Assembly: GCA_037045355.1 (NCBI GenBank)
Contig: JBAOHO010000008.1
Span: forward strand, 62,001-126,000
DNA: 64,000 bases
Origin: Candidatus Nanopelagicales bacterium
Lineage (GTDB): Bacteria; Actinomycetota; Actinomycetes; S36-B12; GCA-2699445
Reading direction: 5' to 3'
In this document: positions 44,517 through 53,237 of the stretch, one piece after another
Layout: each line of letters starts with the position of its first letter
How positions within the stretch are numbered: the first letter of the stretch is position 1
Position numbers and translations under genes: made by a program
The notes under the pieces: generated by a model
What the model was told of the DNA's origin: nothing
Seen by the model: only the letters and a program-made list of their open reading frames with translations
Database searches by the model: none

Positions 44517-46388
44517 GTGACGCAACGAACTGATCTGCGCAATGTCGCGATCATCGCCCATGTCGACCACGGCAAGACCACCCTGGTCGACGCCATGTTG
44601 TGGCAATCGGGTGCGTTCCGAGAGAACGCGGACATCGCCGATCGTGTGATGGACTCCATGGACCTGGAGCGTGAGAAGGGCATCACGATCCTGGCCAAAC
44701 AGACCGCCGTACGGTACTCGGGGCCGGGTGCGCCAGAGGGCGGACTCACCATCAACATCATCGACACTCCCGGTCACGCAGACTTCGGGGGGGAGGTCGA
44801 ACGCGGACTCGAAATGGTCGACGGAGTCCTGCTTCTGGTCGACGCCTCCGAAGGCCCGTTGCCGCAGACACGATTCGTCCTGGGCAAGGCGCTGGCGAAG
44901 GGGCTCCCCGTCGTTCTCGTCATCAACAAGGTCGATCGCAGTGACGCCCGGATCGCGGCTGTGCTGGATGAGGTCTATGAGCTGTTCTTCGATCTCGAGG
45001 CCACCGAGGATCAGATCGACTTCCCCGTCATCTACGCCAGCGCCAAGGCCGGCCGCGCATCCTTGGCGCAACCCGAGGACGGCGGAATGCCCGACGGTGA
45101 GAACTTGGAACCTCTGTTCACCACCTTGGTGCAGACCGTTCCCGCCCCCGAGTACGACGAGACCGGTCCGCTGCAGGCGCACGTCACCAACCTCGATGCG
45201 TCCCCGTATCTGGGTCGCCTGGCGGTCTGCCGAGTTCATGCAGGGGAAATCCGCAAGGGGCAGCAGGTCGCCTGGTGCCGGGCTGACGGGAGCATTGAGA
45301 ACGCCAAGGTCACCGACCTCCTCATGACCCGGGCCCTCGAACGTGTCCCGGTCGACTCCGCGGCTGCCGGTGACATCATCGCGGTCGCGGGACTGCCCGA
45401 CATCACCATCGGTGAGACCCTGGCCGACCCCGCCGATCCGCGCCCGCTGCCCGTCATCACGGTGGACGAGCCAAGCATCTCGGTGACGATCGGCACCAAC
45501 ACCGCACCCCTGGCCGGCAAGAGCGGCAACAAGATGACGGCCCGGCTGGTGAAGAACCGATTGGACGCCGAGCTCATCGGAAATGTCTCGCTGCGGGTCC
45601 TCGAGACCGAGCGCCCCGACGCGTGGGAGGTCCAAGGCCGCGGTGAACTCCAACTCGCCGTCCTGGTCGAGATGATGCGTCGGGAAGGGTTCGAACTCAC
45701 CGTGGGCAAGCCCGTCGTGGTCACGCGCGAGATCGATGGCACCCTGCACGAACCGATGGAGGAGCTCACTATCGATGTCCCCGAGGATTTCGTGGGGGTC
45801 GTCACTCAACTGCTCGGACTGCGCCGGGGTCGCATGAAGCAGATGCACAACCACGGCACCGGATGGGTTCGGCTGGAATACGCGGTTCCCGCCCGTGGGC
45901 TCATCGGCTTCCGCACGGAATTCCTCACCGAGACCCGAGGCACCGGGCTGATGCACCATGTGTTCGGCGGCTATGAGCCATGGCACGGGGAATTGCGGAC
46001 CCGGCCCTCGGGCTCCTTGGTGGCGGACCGACAAGGGACGGTCACCACGTATGCGTGCTTCGGGCTCCAGGAACGCGGCACCTTGTTCGTCGATCCGGGT
46101 GCCCAGGTCTACGAGGGCATGATCGTCGGTGAGAACGCTCGGGCCGATGACATGGATGTCAATCCCACCAAGGAGAAGAAGCTCACCAACATCCGATCCT
46201 CCACAGGGGACGAACTCGAACGACTGATCCCGGCCCGCCGCTTGTCGCTGGAACAGGCCCTCGAGTTCTGTCGTGAGGACGAGTGCGTCGAGGTCACTCC
46301 AGGCGAAGTTCGGCTGCGTAAGACCGAACTGGCGGCGACCGCCCGCGCCCGAGTTGCTGCCCGGCGCAAAGCCCGCGACTCCTCGTAG
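44517..46388 (+). CDS. typA: ribosome-associated GTPase TypA/BipA
   Basis: Translational GTPase that binds 70S ribosomes and aids 50S assembly, especially under stress. 623 residues: P-loop AHVDHGKTT (14-22), switch region with REKGITILAK, G3 DTPGHADFG, G4 NKVD, then domains II, III, V and the TypA-specific C-terminal domain (GLIGFRTEFLTETRGTG; NPTKEKKLTNIRSS). The GTG start fits a leaderless transcript. The last five codons form the first unit of a 19-bp repeat array that continues past the stop. Confidence 0.95.
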   Translation: MTQRTDLRNVAIIAHVDHGKTTLVDAMLWQSGAFRENADIADRVMDSMDLEREKGITILAKQTAVRYSGPGAPEGGLTINIIDTPGHADFGGEVERGLEMVDGVLLLVDASEGPLPQTRFVLGKALAKGLPVVLVINKVDRSDARIAAVLDEVYELFFDLEATEDQIDFPVIYASAKAGRASLAQPEDGGMPDGENLEPLFTTLVQTVPAPEYDETGPLQAHVTNLDASPYLGRLAVCRVHAGEIRKGQQVAWCRADGSIENAKVTDLLMTRALERVPVDSAAAGDIIAVAGLPDITIGETLADPADPRPLPVITVDEPSISVTIGTNTAPLAGKSGNKMTARLVKNRLDAELIGNVSLRVLETERPDAWEVQGRGELQLAVLVEMMRREGFELTVGKPVVVTREIDGTLHEPMEELTIDVPEDFVGVVTQLLGLRRGRMKQMHNHGTGWVRLEYAVPARGLIGFRTEFLTETRGTGLMHHVFGGYEPWHGELRTRPSGSLVADRQGTVTTYACFGLQERGTLFVDPGAQVYEGMIVGENARADDMDVNPTKEKKLTNIRSSTGDELERLIPARRLSLEQALEFCREDECVEVTPGEVRLRKTELAATARARVAARRKARDSS

Positions 46389-46469
46389 TCCCCGCGACTC
46401 CTGGTAATCGGAGCGACTCCTGGTAGTCGGAGCGACGCCTCGCGAACGGAGCGACGCCTCGTGAACGGA
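46375..46469 (+). repeat. 19-bp tandem repeat starting in the end of typA
   Basis: Five 19-bp units (GCGACTCCTGGTAATCGGA-like), the first overlapping the last codons and stop of typA, the last two diverged to GCGACGCCTCG(C/T)GAACGGA. Unit order and gradual divergence suggest expansion from the coding end. Confidence 0.85.
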
Positions 46470-46762
46470 GTAGGCCCGGTCCTCGGTTCCCCTACGGCCT
46501 CCGCCGGAGGTTCCCAGCATGGCTGGCGCCCCCAAAGTGCGGGGATCGGGTGACACCGGGGCAATTCGGTTTCCCTGTCCCCCGAACGGACCTACGGTTA
46601 CCGCACTTCGGTACCGATCCCTCACGGGAGCGCCAGACGAGGTCTCCAACGGAGTGAAGTCCTTCCTGGGTTTGTGGGGTGCCCCGGGATCGGGTGGCAG
46701 TTGTCCGCGCGGAGGCGCCTCAGCGAAGAAGTCGATCGGGTTACGGGCGAGAGGACACAGCA
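46470..46762. other. leader region before the first CBM2 gene
   Basis: About 290 bp without a credible gene. It is rich in short inverted repeats (for example GGTTACCGCACTTCGGTACC near 46595), so the 5' leader may be structured. No known riboswitch class could be matched by eye. Confidence 0.4.
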
Positions 46763-48930
46763 GTGCGCAGAATGGGTACCGCGAAGCGGTCCATGGTCGT
46801 GGTCATGGGGGCTGCCGTGGTGGCGGCGTCGGCGGTGGTACCAGCGGCTGGCGCGACTTCAGGGGTTGCTGTGTCGTGGACGACGACCAGTGATTGGGGG
46901 ACGGGGTATTGCGTCGACGCCCGCGTGACCACCGATGCCGCGACGCCTGTGGTGTGGTCTGTTCCCATGGATCGTCCGGGAACTGTCACGTCGGTGTGGA
47001 ACGCTCGGTTGAGTACCCAGGACGGCGGCACTGTTGCCTCGGGGCAGACGTGGAACTCGTTGGTCTCGAGTGCTGCCCCGGCCTCGTTCGGATTGTGCTT
47101 GACGCGTACGGGTGCACCGTCTCCGACGTCGAGTCCGACGCCGACTCCGACGCCGACGCCGACGCCGACTCCGACTCCGACGTCGACCCCGACGCAGACC
47201 ACCCCCGCGCCGACGCCCGACGCCGACTTCCGACTCCAACCCCGACCTCGACTCCGACGCCGACGGCCGCTCCGGTCGTTGCGAAGACGGAGGTCACGGC
47301 GCAGTGGAATACGGGGTACTGCGTCGACGTCACCGTGACCACCGCGACCGCGAGCCCGGTGAGTTGGTCGATTCCGTATGGCGTCAGCGGTCAACTGAAC
47401 TCGTTGTGGAACGCCAAGACGGCCACCGTCAGCGGATCGTTGCGGTTTGTGGGGGAGTCGTGGAACCGCACGGTCACGGCGGCGACCCCGGCGGTCTTCG
47501 GGTACTGCGCCACGGGTAAGGCCCCGAGCCCGACACCGACACCGACACCGACCCCGACCCCGACCCCGACACCGAGCCTGACGCCCACCCCTACTCCAAC
47601 CCCCACGCCTACCCCGACCAGTTCGGTGACTTCCGCCCCACCTACGAGCTCGCCACCTACGAGCTCGCCGCCCACGAGTACGCCGACTCCGACAGCGCCG
47701 AGTGGACTCCCCACGCCCGTGTCATTCACCCCGACGAGTGCAGCGGACGGCGTGATCCACTTTCATCTCAATCTCCCCTTCGGATCGGGCAACGTCGAGC
47801 GGCTCACGCTCTCCACGAACCACACGGACCTGATCATTTCCAACTTCGTCGCAGGGGCGCTTCTCGGGCGGCTCGTCGAGGAGAAGGACCCGGAACTGCG
47901 CTTCAACAAGGACTACGTGTACGGCGCATTGTTCGCACAACTACTGCAGGAGAACATCGACACGGGCAACTACCAGCAGGGCACCAACTGGATCAACCCG
48001 GATGCCGTTGAACGGGGCAGACTGCTGTCCCCCGGCCAGGGCGGCCCCTACCAGATCAACGACTACTCCAAACGGCTGGAGACCGATGCCGGGATCGGGT
48101 TGGTCAACTTCGTCGCGCTGCAGAAGGGTCTTGGGTACTCAGTCGAGGATCAGGACTCCGGCGCCCAAACGGCGGCTGTCGGTCCCGAATCGCTTGACGA
48201 CAAGTACTTCGGCCCGATGGCTGCCGCGTTCTTCCATCTCAACGACTTGAACCGACTCATCATGAACAACGCTGAGTCGTGGGGGCCACAGCATCAGTAC
48301 TTCGCCACGTGCATGTCCAATCTGCGTGATCCCCGATCCGACGAGTTCAGCTACAACAACCTCGACATGTTGCTGAATGCGGCTTACAACGCCGGGACGT
48401 ACTCGCGCATCCTGAACGACTACGTCCGCATCTGTGCCCGCCAGTTCGGTACTGGTCCGGAGTCGACCCAGGTCAAGTCCCAGGGCGATTACTCATTGTC
48501 CGATACCGCCTATCAGTCCGCGATCGGCACCAGCGAGTCTGCCGGTTCCACGTTCATCCTTTATCCCCGCCAGGTGAGGTTGTATCTGGATCAGATCTAC
48601 AACTCGCCGCACTTCCCGTCGGCCGCGATCACCGGCGAGAACAGTGTGAGACTGTCCGCCCGCGATATCGGCTACGTCTTCGCCAACTCCATGGGAACCC
48701 TGGCCTACGTGGATGACCAGTCGAGGTATCGATACATCGACTGGTCCGACAGTGATGCGGCCTACCACGCCGCGCTCGACTCCTTGGAGCTGACCGAGGG
48801 ATCAGTTCTCGACATCTCCAAGAAGGCTGATCGCTCGCGGTTCTTCGCTCTGCTCGATGCTTCGATCGACAACGTCGCGAAGCGCTTGAACACAACATTC
48901 GGCCAGGTCACCCAAACGACGATCCGCTAG
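46763..48930 (+). pseudogene. secreted twin-CBM2 protein with lysozyme-like C-terminal domain, frameshifted in linker
   Basis: Signal peptide, a CBM2-like domain (VSWTTTSDWGTGYCV, VWNARLST), a Pro/Thr linker, a second CBM2-like domain (TAQWNTGYCVDV, LNSLWNAK), another linker, and a C-terminal domain of about 390 residues. That domain shows a Glu in LLQENID, GGPYQINDYSK and NAAYNAGTYS, resembling the catalytic Glu, GLMQI and AYNAG motifs of GH23 transglycosylase/chitinase folds. The first linker contains two extra bases (A 47220, G 47232) relative to the paralogue at 48972; the span is 3n+2. GTG 46763 has GAGAGG upstream. Likely acts on chitin or peptidoglycan. Confidence 0.75.
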
Positions 48931-48971
48931 CGCTGACCAGGCCACGCCACGGACCGCAGGAAGGACGAAAC

Positions 48972-51245
48972 ATGAGAACCGTGATCGCAGCAACTGTGGG
49001 GGCTGCCGTGGTGGCTGCTTCTGTGATCGTTCCGGTGGCGGGGGCTGCTGCGGGGGTTGCTGTGTCGTGGACGACGACCAGTGATTGGGGGACGGGGTAT
49101 TGCGTCGACGCCCGCGTGACCACCGATGCCGCGACGCCTGTGGTGTGGTCTGTTCCCATGGATCGTCCGGGAACTGTCACGTCGGTGTGGAACGCTCGGT
49201 TGAGTACCCAGGACGGCGGCACTGTTGCCTCGGGGCAGACGTGGAACTCGTTGGTCTCGAGTGCTGCCCCGGCCTCGTTCGGATTGTGCTTGACGCGCAC
49301 GAGTGCACCGTCTCCGACGCCGACTCCGACGCCGACTCCGACGCCGACTCCGACGCCGACTCCGACGCCGTCTCCGACGCCGACTCCGACGCCGACGCCG
49401 ACTCCGACTCCGACGCCGTCTCCGACGCCGACGCCGACTCCGACTCCGACGTCGACCCCGACGCAGACCACCCCCGCGCCGACGCCCGCGCCGACTTCCA
49501 CTCCAACCCCGACCTCGACTCCGACGCCGACGGCCGCTCCGGTCGTTGCGAAGACGGAGGTCACGGCGCAGTGGAATACGGGGTACTGCGTCGACGTCAC
49601 CGTGACCACCGCGACCGCGAGCCCGGTGAGTTGGTCGATTCCGTATGGCGTCAGCGGTCAACTGAACTCGTTGTGGAACGCCAAGACGGCCACCGTCAGC
49701 GGATCGTTGCGGTTTGTGGGGGAGTCGTGGAACCGCACGGTCACGGCGGCGACCCCGGCGGTCTTCGGGTACTGCGCCACGGGTAAGGCCCCGAGCCCGA
49801 CACCGACACCGACCCCGACCCCGACACCGACGCCGACCCCGAGTCCTTCGGTGACGTCTGCCCCGTCGGTGACTGCCACCCCCGCCCCGAGTGAGACGGC
49901 GAGTGCCACACCGACTGTCACACCGACACCCACACCGACACCCACACCGACACCCACGGTTTCGCCCTCTCCGACCGTCACACCGCCCCCGACGATCTCT
50001 CCGACGGCCCCTGCCGAGGGTCTGCGCCGCGTGGGGTACTTCACCGCGTGGGGCATCTATCAGCGCAACTTCTTCGTCAAGAATCTCGTCACGAGCGGGT
50101 CGGCAGCGAAGCTCACTCACATCAACTACGCATTCGGCAACATCAGTCCCTCCGGCGAGTGCTTCATCGTCAACCAGAGTGGCGAGGGTGACGCATGGGC
50201 GGATTACGCGCGGTCGTTCCCTGCCGACCAGAGCGTCGACGGCACCGGTGACACCTGGAATCAACCGTTGCGGGGCAACTTCAATCAGTTGCGCGAACTC
50301 AAGGCCCAGTACCCGCAGCTGAGGGTCCTCATCAGTCTGGGTGGCTGGACGTGGTCGGACCGCTTCTCAGATGTGGCCCTGACACAGGCATCCCGCGAGA
50401 AGTTCGTCCGCTCCTGCGTCGACCTCTATCTGAAGGGCAATCTGCCCCTGTACGACGGAGCGGGTGGCGCGGGTTCCGCCTCCGGTGTGTTCGATGGAAT
50501 CGACGTCGACTGGGAATACCCGGCGTCACCAGGGCTGGACCCGAGCGCCCATCGTCCCGAGGACTCGCGCAACTACACGTTGCTGATGCAGGAGTTCCGG
50601 CGTCAGATGGATGCGTTGTCCACCAGCACTGGCCGCCGCTACGACCTCACCGCTGCGGTGCCGTCGGATCCCGCCAAGATCGCGAAGTTCGAGATCGGTG
50701 AGGTGTCGCGGATCCTGGACTTCATCAACATCATGGCCTACGACTTCCGCGGTGCTTGGGATGCGCAGGGTCCGACCAACTTCCACTCGAACCTGTTCCC
50801 CGACCCGTCATCGCCTGGGGGCGCGGACTTCAGGGCCTTCAGCGTGGCGACGGCCGTCGATGCCTGGCGAGCCGGAGGGGCGTCCGCCGACAAACTCGTG
50901 GTCGGAGTGCCGTTCTACGGGCGAGGCTGGACCGGAGTCGCGGGGGGCGGAGACGGACTGTACCAGGCCGCTGGCCAGCCGGCTCCTGCCACGTATGAGG
51001 CGGGCTACGAAGACTTCAAGGTCCTCCGTTCGCTGCCGGGTTACACGTCCTACCGTCACCCGGTCACCAAACAGAGTTGGATCTTCAACGGCAACACGTT
51101 CTGGTCGTTCGACGACGCCCAGGTGCTGGCCGACAAGTCCGCCTACATCAAGGCGAATGGCCTCGGGGGCGCGATGATCTGGTCGTTGGACGGTGACAGC
51201 GCTGACGGCGCCCTCATGAGTGCTCTGGACGCCGGTCTGGGCTGA
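48972..51245 (+). CDS. secreted GH18 chitinase with two CBM2-like domains
   Basis: 757 residues: signal peptide (1-28), CBM2-like domain (about 30-112), long (PT)n linker, second CBM2-like domain (about 195-275), second Pro/Thr/Ser linker, and a GH18 catalytic domain from about residue 355. The catalytic motif DGIDVDWE is at 508-515 with Glu515 as acid. SLGGWTWS, MAYDFRG and WSLDGD also match GH18 strands. The insertion with GNFNQLRELK and a large alpha+beta region fit bacterial subfamily A-type chitinases. ATG 48972 has GGAAGG upstream, 41 nt after the paralogous gene, so one operon for chitin degradation is likely. Confidence 0.93.
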   Translation: MRTVIAATVGAAVVAASVIVPVAGAAAGVAVSWTTTSDWGTGYCVDARVTTDAATPVVWSVPMDRPGTVTSVWNARLSTQDGGTVASGQTWNSLVSSAAPASFGLCLTRTSAPSPTPTPTPTPTPTPTPTPTPSPTPTPTPTPTPTPTPSPTPTPTPTPTSTPTQTTPAPTPAPTSTPTPTSTPTPTAAPVVAKTEVTAQWNTGYCVDVTVTTATASPVSWSIPYGVSGQLNSLWNAKTATVSGSLRFVGESWNRTVTAATPAVFGYCATGKAPSPTPTPTPTPTPTPTPSPSVTSAPSVTATPAPSETASATPTVTPTPTPTPTPTPTVSPSPTVTPPPTISPTAPAEGLRRVGYFTAWGIYQRNFFVKNLVTSGSAAKLTHINYAFGNISPSGECFIVNQSGEGDAWADYARSFPADQSVDGTGDTWNQPLRGNFNQLRELKAQYPQLRVLISLGGWTWSDRFSDVALTQASREKFVRSCVDLYLKGNLPLYDGAGGAGSASGVFDGIDVDWEYPASPGLDPSAHRPEDSRNYTLLMQEFRRQMDALSTSTGRRYDLTAAVPSDPAKIAKFEIGEVSRILDFINIMAYDFRGAWDAQGPTNFHSNLFPDPSSPGGADFRAFSVATAVDAWRAGGASADKLVVGVPFYGRGWTGVAGGGDGLYQAAGQPAPATYEAGYEDFKVLRSLPGYTSYRHPVTKQSWIFNGNTFWSFDDAQVLADKSAYIKANGLGGAMIWSLDGDSADGALMSALDAGLG
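49307..49530 (+). repeat. Pro-Thr linker minisatellite in the chitinase gene
   Basis: Tandem CCGACTCCGACG-type units encode the (PT)n linker. The paralogous linker at 47110-47270 has far fewer units, so copy number has changed since duplication. A second PT array lies at about 49790-49990. Confidence 0.85.
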
Positions 51246-51250
51246 CCTCG

Positions 51251-51748
51251 TCACCGGTCCGACCAAGGCTTCACGGCGGCCTTGTCGCGCTCGTTCTTGG
51301 CGATCGCCAACGTCGCGTAGGCCGTGAGGGCGAAGGACATGCCCAGCAAGGTCCGGGTGCTGACCGCGAGCGTCGAGTCGAACACCATGTTGTAGGACAC
51401 CAGAACGAACGGGGCGAGGGCGGCGACGAATGAGAGCCCGTAGAACAACGCGGTGACCGGGATCCCTTCCTGCCGGTCCCGCACGACCTTGCTGACACCC
51501 AAGCAGCCGTACAAGCTGAACAGTGCGGCGGTGTAGAGGAAGTAGCGCTCACCGATTGTGATCCCCGCGGCGTACCAGACGGAGTACAGGAACGTGATCG
51601 CGCCGAGCGCGAAAGCGAACCATGACACGCCCTGCCAGGCGCCGGTGGGGGGTGGGATTGTGCCGACCCGGACCGGGGCCACGTTCGGCGGGGGGAAATC
51701 CGTTGCGGGTGTTGCGGGTACGGACTCGACGGTGTCAGTCGTGTTCAT
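51251..51748 (-). CDS. YiaA/YiaB-like membrane protein
   Basis: 165 residues: a Pro/Thr-rich N-terminus and four transmembrane helices. The centre (IGERYFLYTAALFSLYGCLG, then SKVVRDRQEGIPVT) matches the YiaAB two-helix domain pattern with its conserved (R/K)xxRD. ATG 51748 has AAAGGAA upstream and overlaps the stop of the HTH regulator gene (ATGA), so they are translationally coupled. Function unknown; the operon also has a DUF2975 protein. Confidence 0.72.
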   Translation of the reverse strand: MNTTDTVESVPATPATDFPPPNVAPVRVGTIPPPTGAWQGVSWFAFALGAITFLYSVWYAAGITIGERYFLYTAALFSLYGCLGVSKVVRDRQEGIPVTALFYGLSFVAALAPFVLVSYNMVFDSTLAVSTRTLLGMSFALTAYATLAIAKNERDKAAVKPWSDR

Positions 51749-51981
51749 CGGGATTCCTTTCGGTGGGTGCTGCGGTCGGGGGTCATGCTGAACAGGTCGC
51801 CGGGTTGGCACTCGAGTGCCTCACACAGGGCGATGAGAGTCGTGAAGCGGATCGCTTTTGCGCGGTTGTTCTTCAGGATGGACAGGTTCACGTGCGTGAC
51901 GCCCACGCGCTGCGACAACTCCATCACCGTCATGTGGCGCTCGGCCAACAGGTCGTCGAGGTGGCAGATGATCTCGGGCAT
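51745..51981 (-). CDS. small XRE-type (HTH_26/YozG-like) regulator
   Basis: A 78-residue protein that is almost entirely a Cro/CI-type HTH: DDLLAERHMTVMELSQRVGVTHVNLSILKNN, then the CEALECQPGDLF helix typical of the YozG/HTH_26 group. Such small regulators commonly follow DUF2975 membrane protein genes, as here (gap 2 nt). It probably binds the inverted repeat upstream of the operon. Confidence 0.88.
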   Translation of the reverse strand: MPEIICHLDDLLAERHMTVMELSQRVGVTHVNLSILKNNRAKAIRFTTLIALCEALECQPGDLFSMTPDRSTHRKESR

Positions 51982-51983
51982 CC

Positions 51984-52625
51984 TCAGATCAGTCCCTCGG
52001 TGTCTTCCACGATTCGCCGACCCGAGCGGAACGCCCCGGCGAGCACCAGTGTGACCGCGGCCAGCGCGATGGGGATCAAGGAGTAGTAGGGGATGACGGC
52101 GATATCCGTCCCGGGTGCCGCGACGCTGGTCAGCCATCGAGCGGTCACATAGTTCACGGTGTCAGCGCCGGCCGAGGCCACCAGGATTGCGAGGGCGATC
52201 TGGGTGAAGCGTCGTGCGTGCGATGGATGGAACGGGTCACCCGCCGCGATATTGGCGAGGATCCGCGCCAAGAGGTAGGCGATGCTCGCCAACCCCAGCA
52301 ACCAGATCGACGTTCCCAGATCGCTCAGCAGACGCAGAGTCAGCGGGACTGAGGACCCGTCCGGCAGTCGGTCGACGAACAGGTTGACGGTCAGCCCATC
52401 GTCACCTGTGGGCCGGATCTGCTGGCCGTCGGGCAGGGGGACGGTCATCAAGGCAGTCTCCGATGCCGCTGGTGCCAGGTTCACGGTCGCGACGGCACCG
52501 GGCTCGGTGATCTGATGAATGGGCAGTGCGATCGCGATGATGGTGAGCACCGCTGAGCCCACGAGCAGCAGCGCCCCCAACGGCGATGCCAGCCGGGACG
52601 TGTCGGATGCGGTGCTGGATGTCAT
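51984..52625 (-). CDS. DUF2975 membrane protein
   Basis: 213 residues with four transmembrane helices (about 16-38, 103-127, 141-163 and 182-202) and an extracytoplasmic loop between the first two. The GDPFHPSHARRFTQIALAI segment after helix 2 is the DUF2975 hallmark. ATG 52625 has GGGAGG upstream. It leads a three-gene operon with the small XRE regulator and the YiaAB-like protein. Its biochemical role is unknown. Confidence 0.82.
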   Translation of the reverse strand: MTSSTASDTSRLASPLGALLLVGSAVLTIIAIALPIHQITEPGAVATVNLAPAASETALMTVPLPDGQQIRPTGDDGLTVNLFVDRLPDGSSVPLTLRLLSDLGTSIWLLGLASIAYLLARILANIAAGDPFHPSHARRFTQIALAILVASAGADTVNYVTARWLTSVAAPGTDIAVIPYYSLIPIALAAVTLVLAGAFRSGRRIVEDTEGLI

Positions 52626-52652
52626 CGCAGCGGCCTCCCTGCATCGGGGTTT

Positions 52653-52687
52653 CTTATCGAAAAACAATAACATCGAATATCGATAAG
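52653..52687 (-). promoter_or_regulatory. inverted repeat upstream of the DUF2975 operon
   Basis: CTTATCGA (52653-52660) and TCGATAAG (52680-52687) are perfect arms in an unusually AT-rich 40-bp patch, with an overlapping TATCGATA palindrome. This is a likely promoter/operator bound by the small XRE regulator encoded downstream. Confidence 0.65.
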
Positions 52688-52772
52688 TCTTGGGGCGTCA
52701 CCCGAATGGCGCTGCAGGGACCTCGCATCCTGCTCCCAGCCGATTCCCAGGCTGACAGGGCACGGTGGCCCC

Positions 52773-53237
52773 ATGAATGACGAGCAGTGGCCCGGCCGGG
52801 CCGACCATCCGACGGAACCGATCGAGCAGCCAGGTGACGCTCCCCCGCCCGGGTTGCACAGCGACGCGGATTCGGAGCCAGGGGTGAGTGCGGACACAGT
52901 CGGAGAGGACTGGCAGCAGCGCTACGAGACCCAGGCCAAGCGCACCAAGATCTTCATGGCCACGACTGTCGCTGCTGCGGCGGCCCTGGTGGGCAGCCTG
53001 TTCTTCGCCGCCGCTCAGGCGGGGAACTCCGGAGCCGATCCTTCCCGGTTCGGCAATCCTGGTTTGGGCCGGGGGACGGGCCCTGGAGCCGGTCCTGGGA
53101 TGGGACGCGGTCCGTCGGATGGTGGACCGCCGGGAATGGGCCATCACGGAGGGTTCGACAACGAGGCGGACTTCGACGACGCGGACTTCGACGACGCGGG
53201 CCTCGATGATGACTCGGACCCGGATTACAGCGGCTGA
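52773..53237 (+). CDS. single-pass membrane protein with Gly-rich and Asp-rich tail (154 aa)
   Basis: A polar acidic N-terminus with DWQQRYETQAKRTK, one transmembrane helix (about residues 60-82), then a Gly/Pro/Met-rich segment and a C-terminal Asp-rich repeat (DFDDADFDDAG-type) that could bind cations. No family recognised. It overlaps the convergent DUF2510 gene by 13 bp at the 3' end. Confidence 0.65.
   Translation: MNDEQWPGRADHPTEPIEQPGDAPPPGLHSDADSEPGVSADTVGEDWQQRYETQAKRTKIFMATTVAAAAALVGSLFFAAAQAGNSGADPSRFGNPGLGRGTGPGAGPGMGRGPSDGGPPGMGHHGGFDNEADFDDADFDDAGLDDDSDPDYSG

Noticed and set aside
44454..46649. 731-residue open frame on the minus strand
   Set aside because: Exact antisense of typA; composition and lack of motifs show it is a shadow of a GC-rich real gene.
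46560..46762. c-di-AMP (ydaO-type) or other riboswitch before the CBM2 gene
   Set aside because: GGGAGCG and GGAGTGAA segments look suggestive, but order and the conserved 3' part do not match any class I can verify by eye.
22437..47270. Programmed ribosomal frameshifting as an explanation of the breaks
   Set aside because: No recurrent slippery site or downstream structure; contexts differ and unrelated genes are affected.
48927..50264. Arg-rich minus-strand frame of 445 residues
   Set aside because: Complement of the PT-linker and CBM2 DNA of the chitinase; low-complexity shadow.
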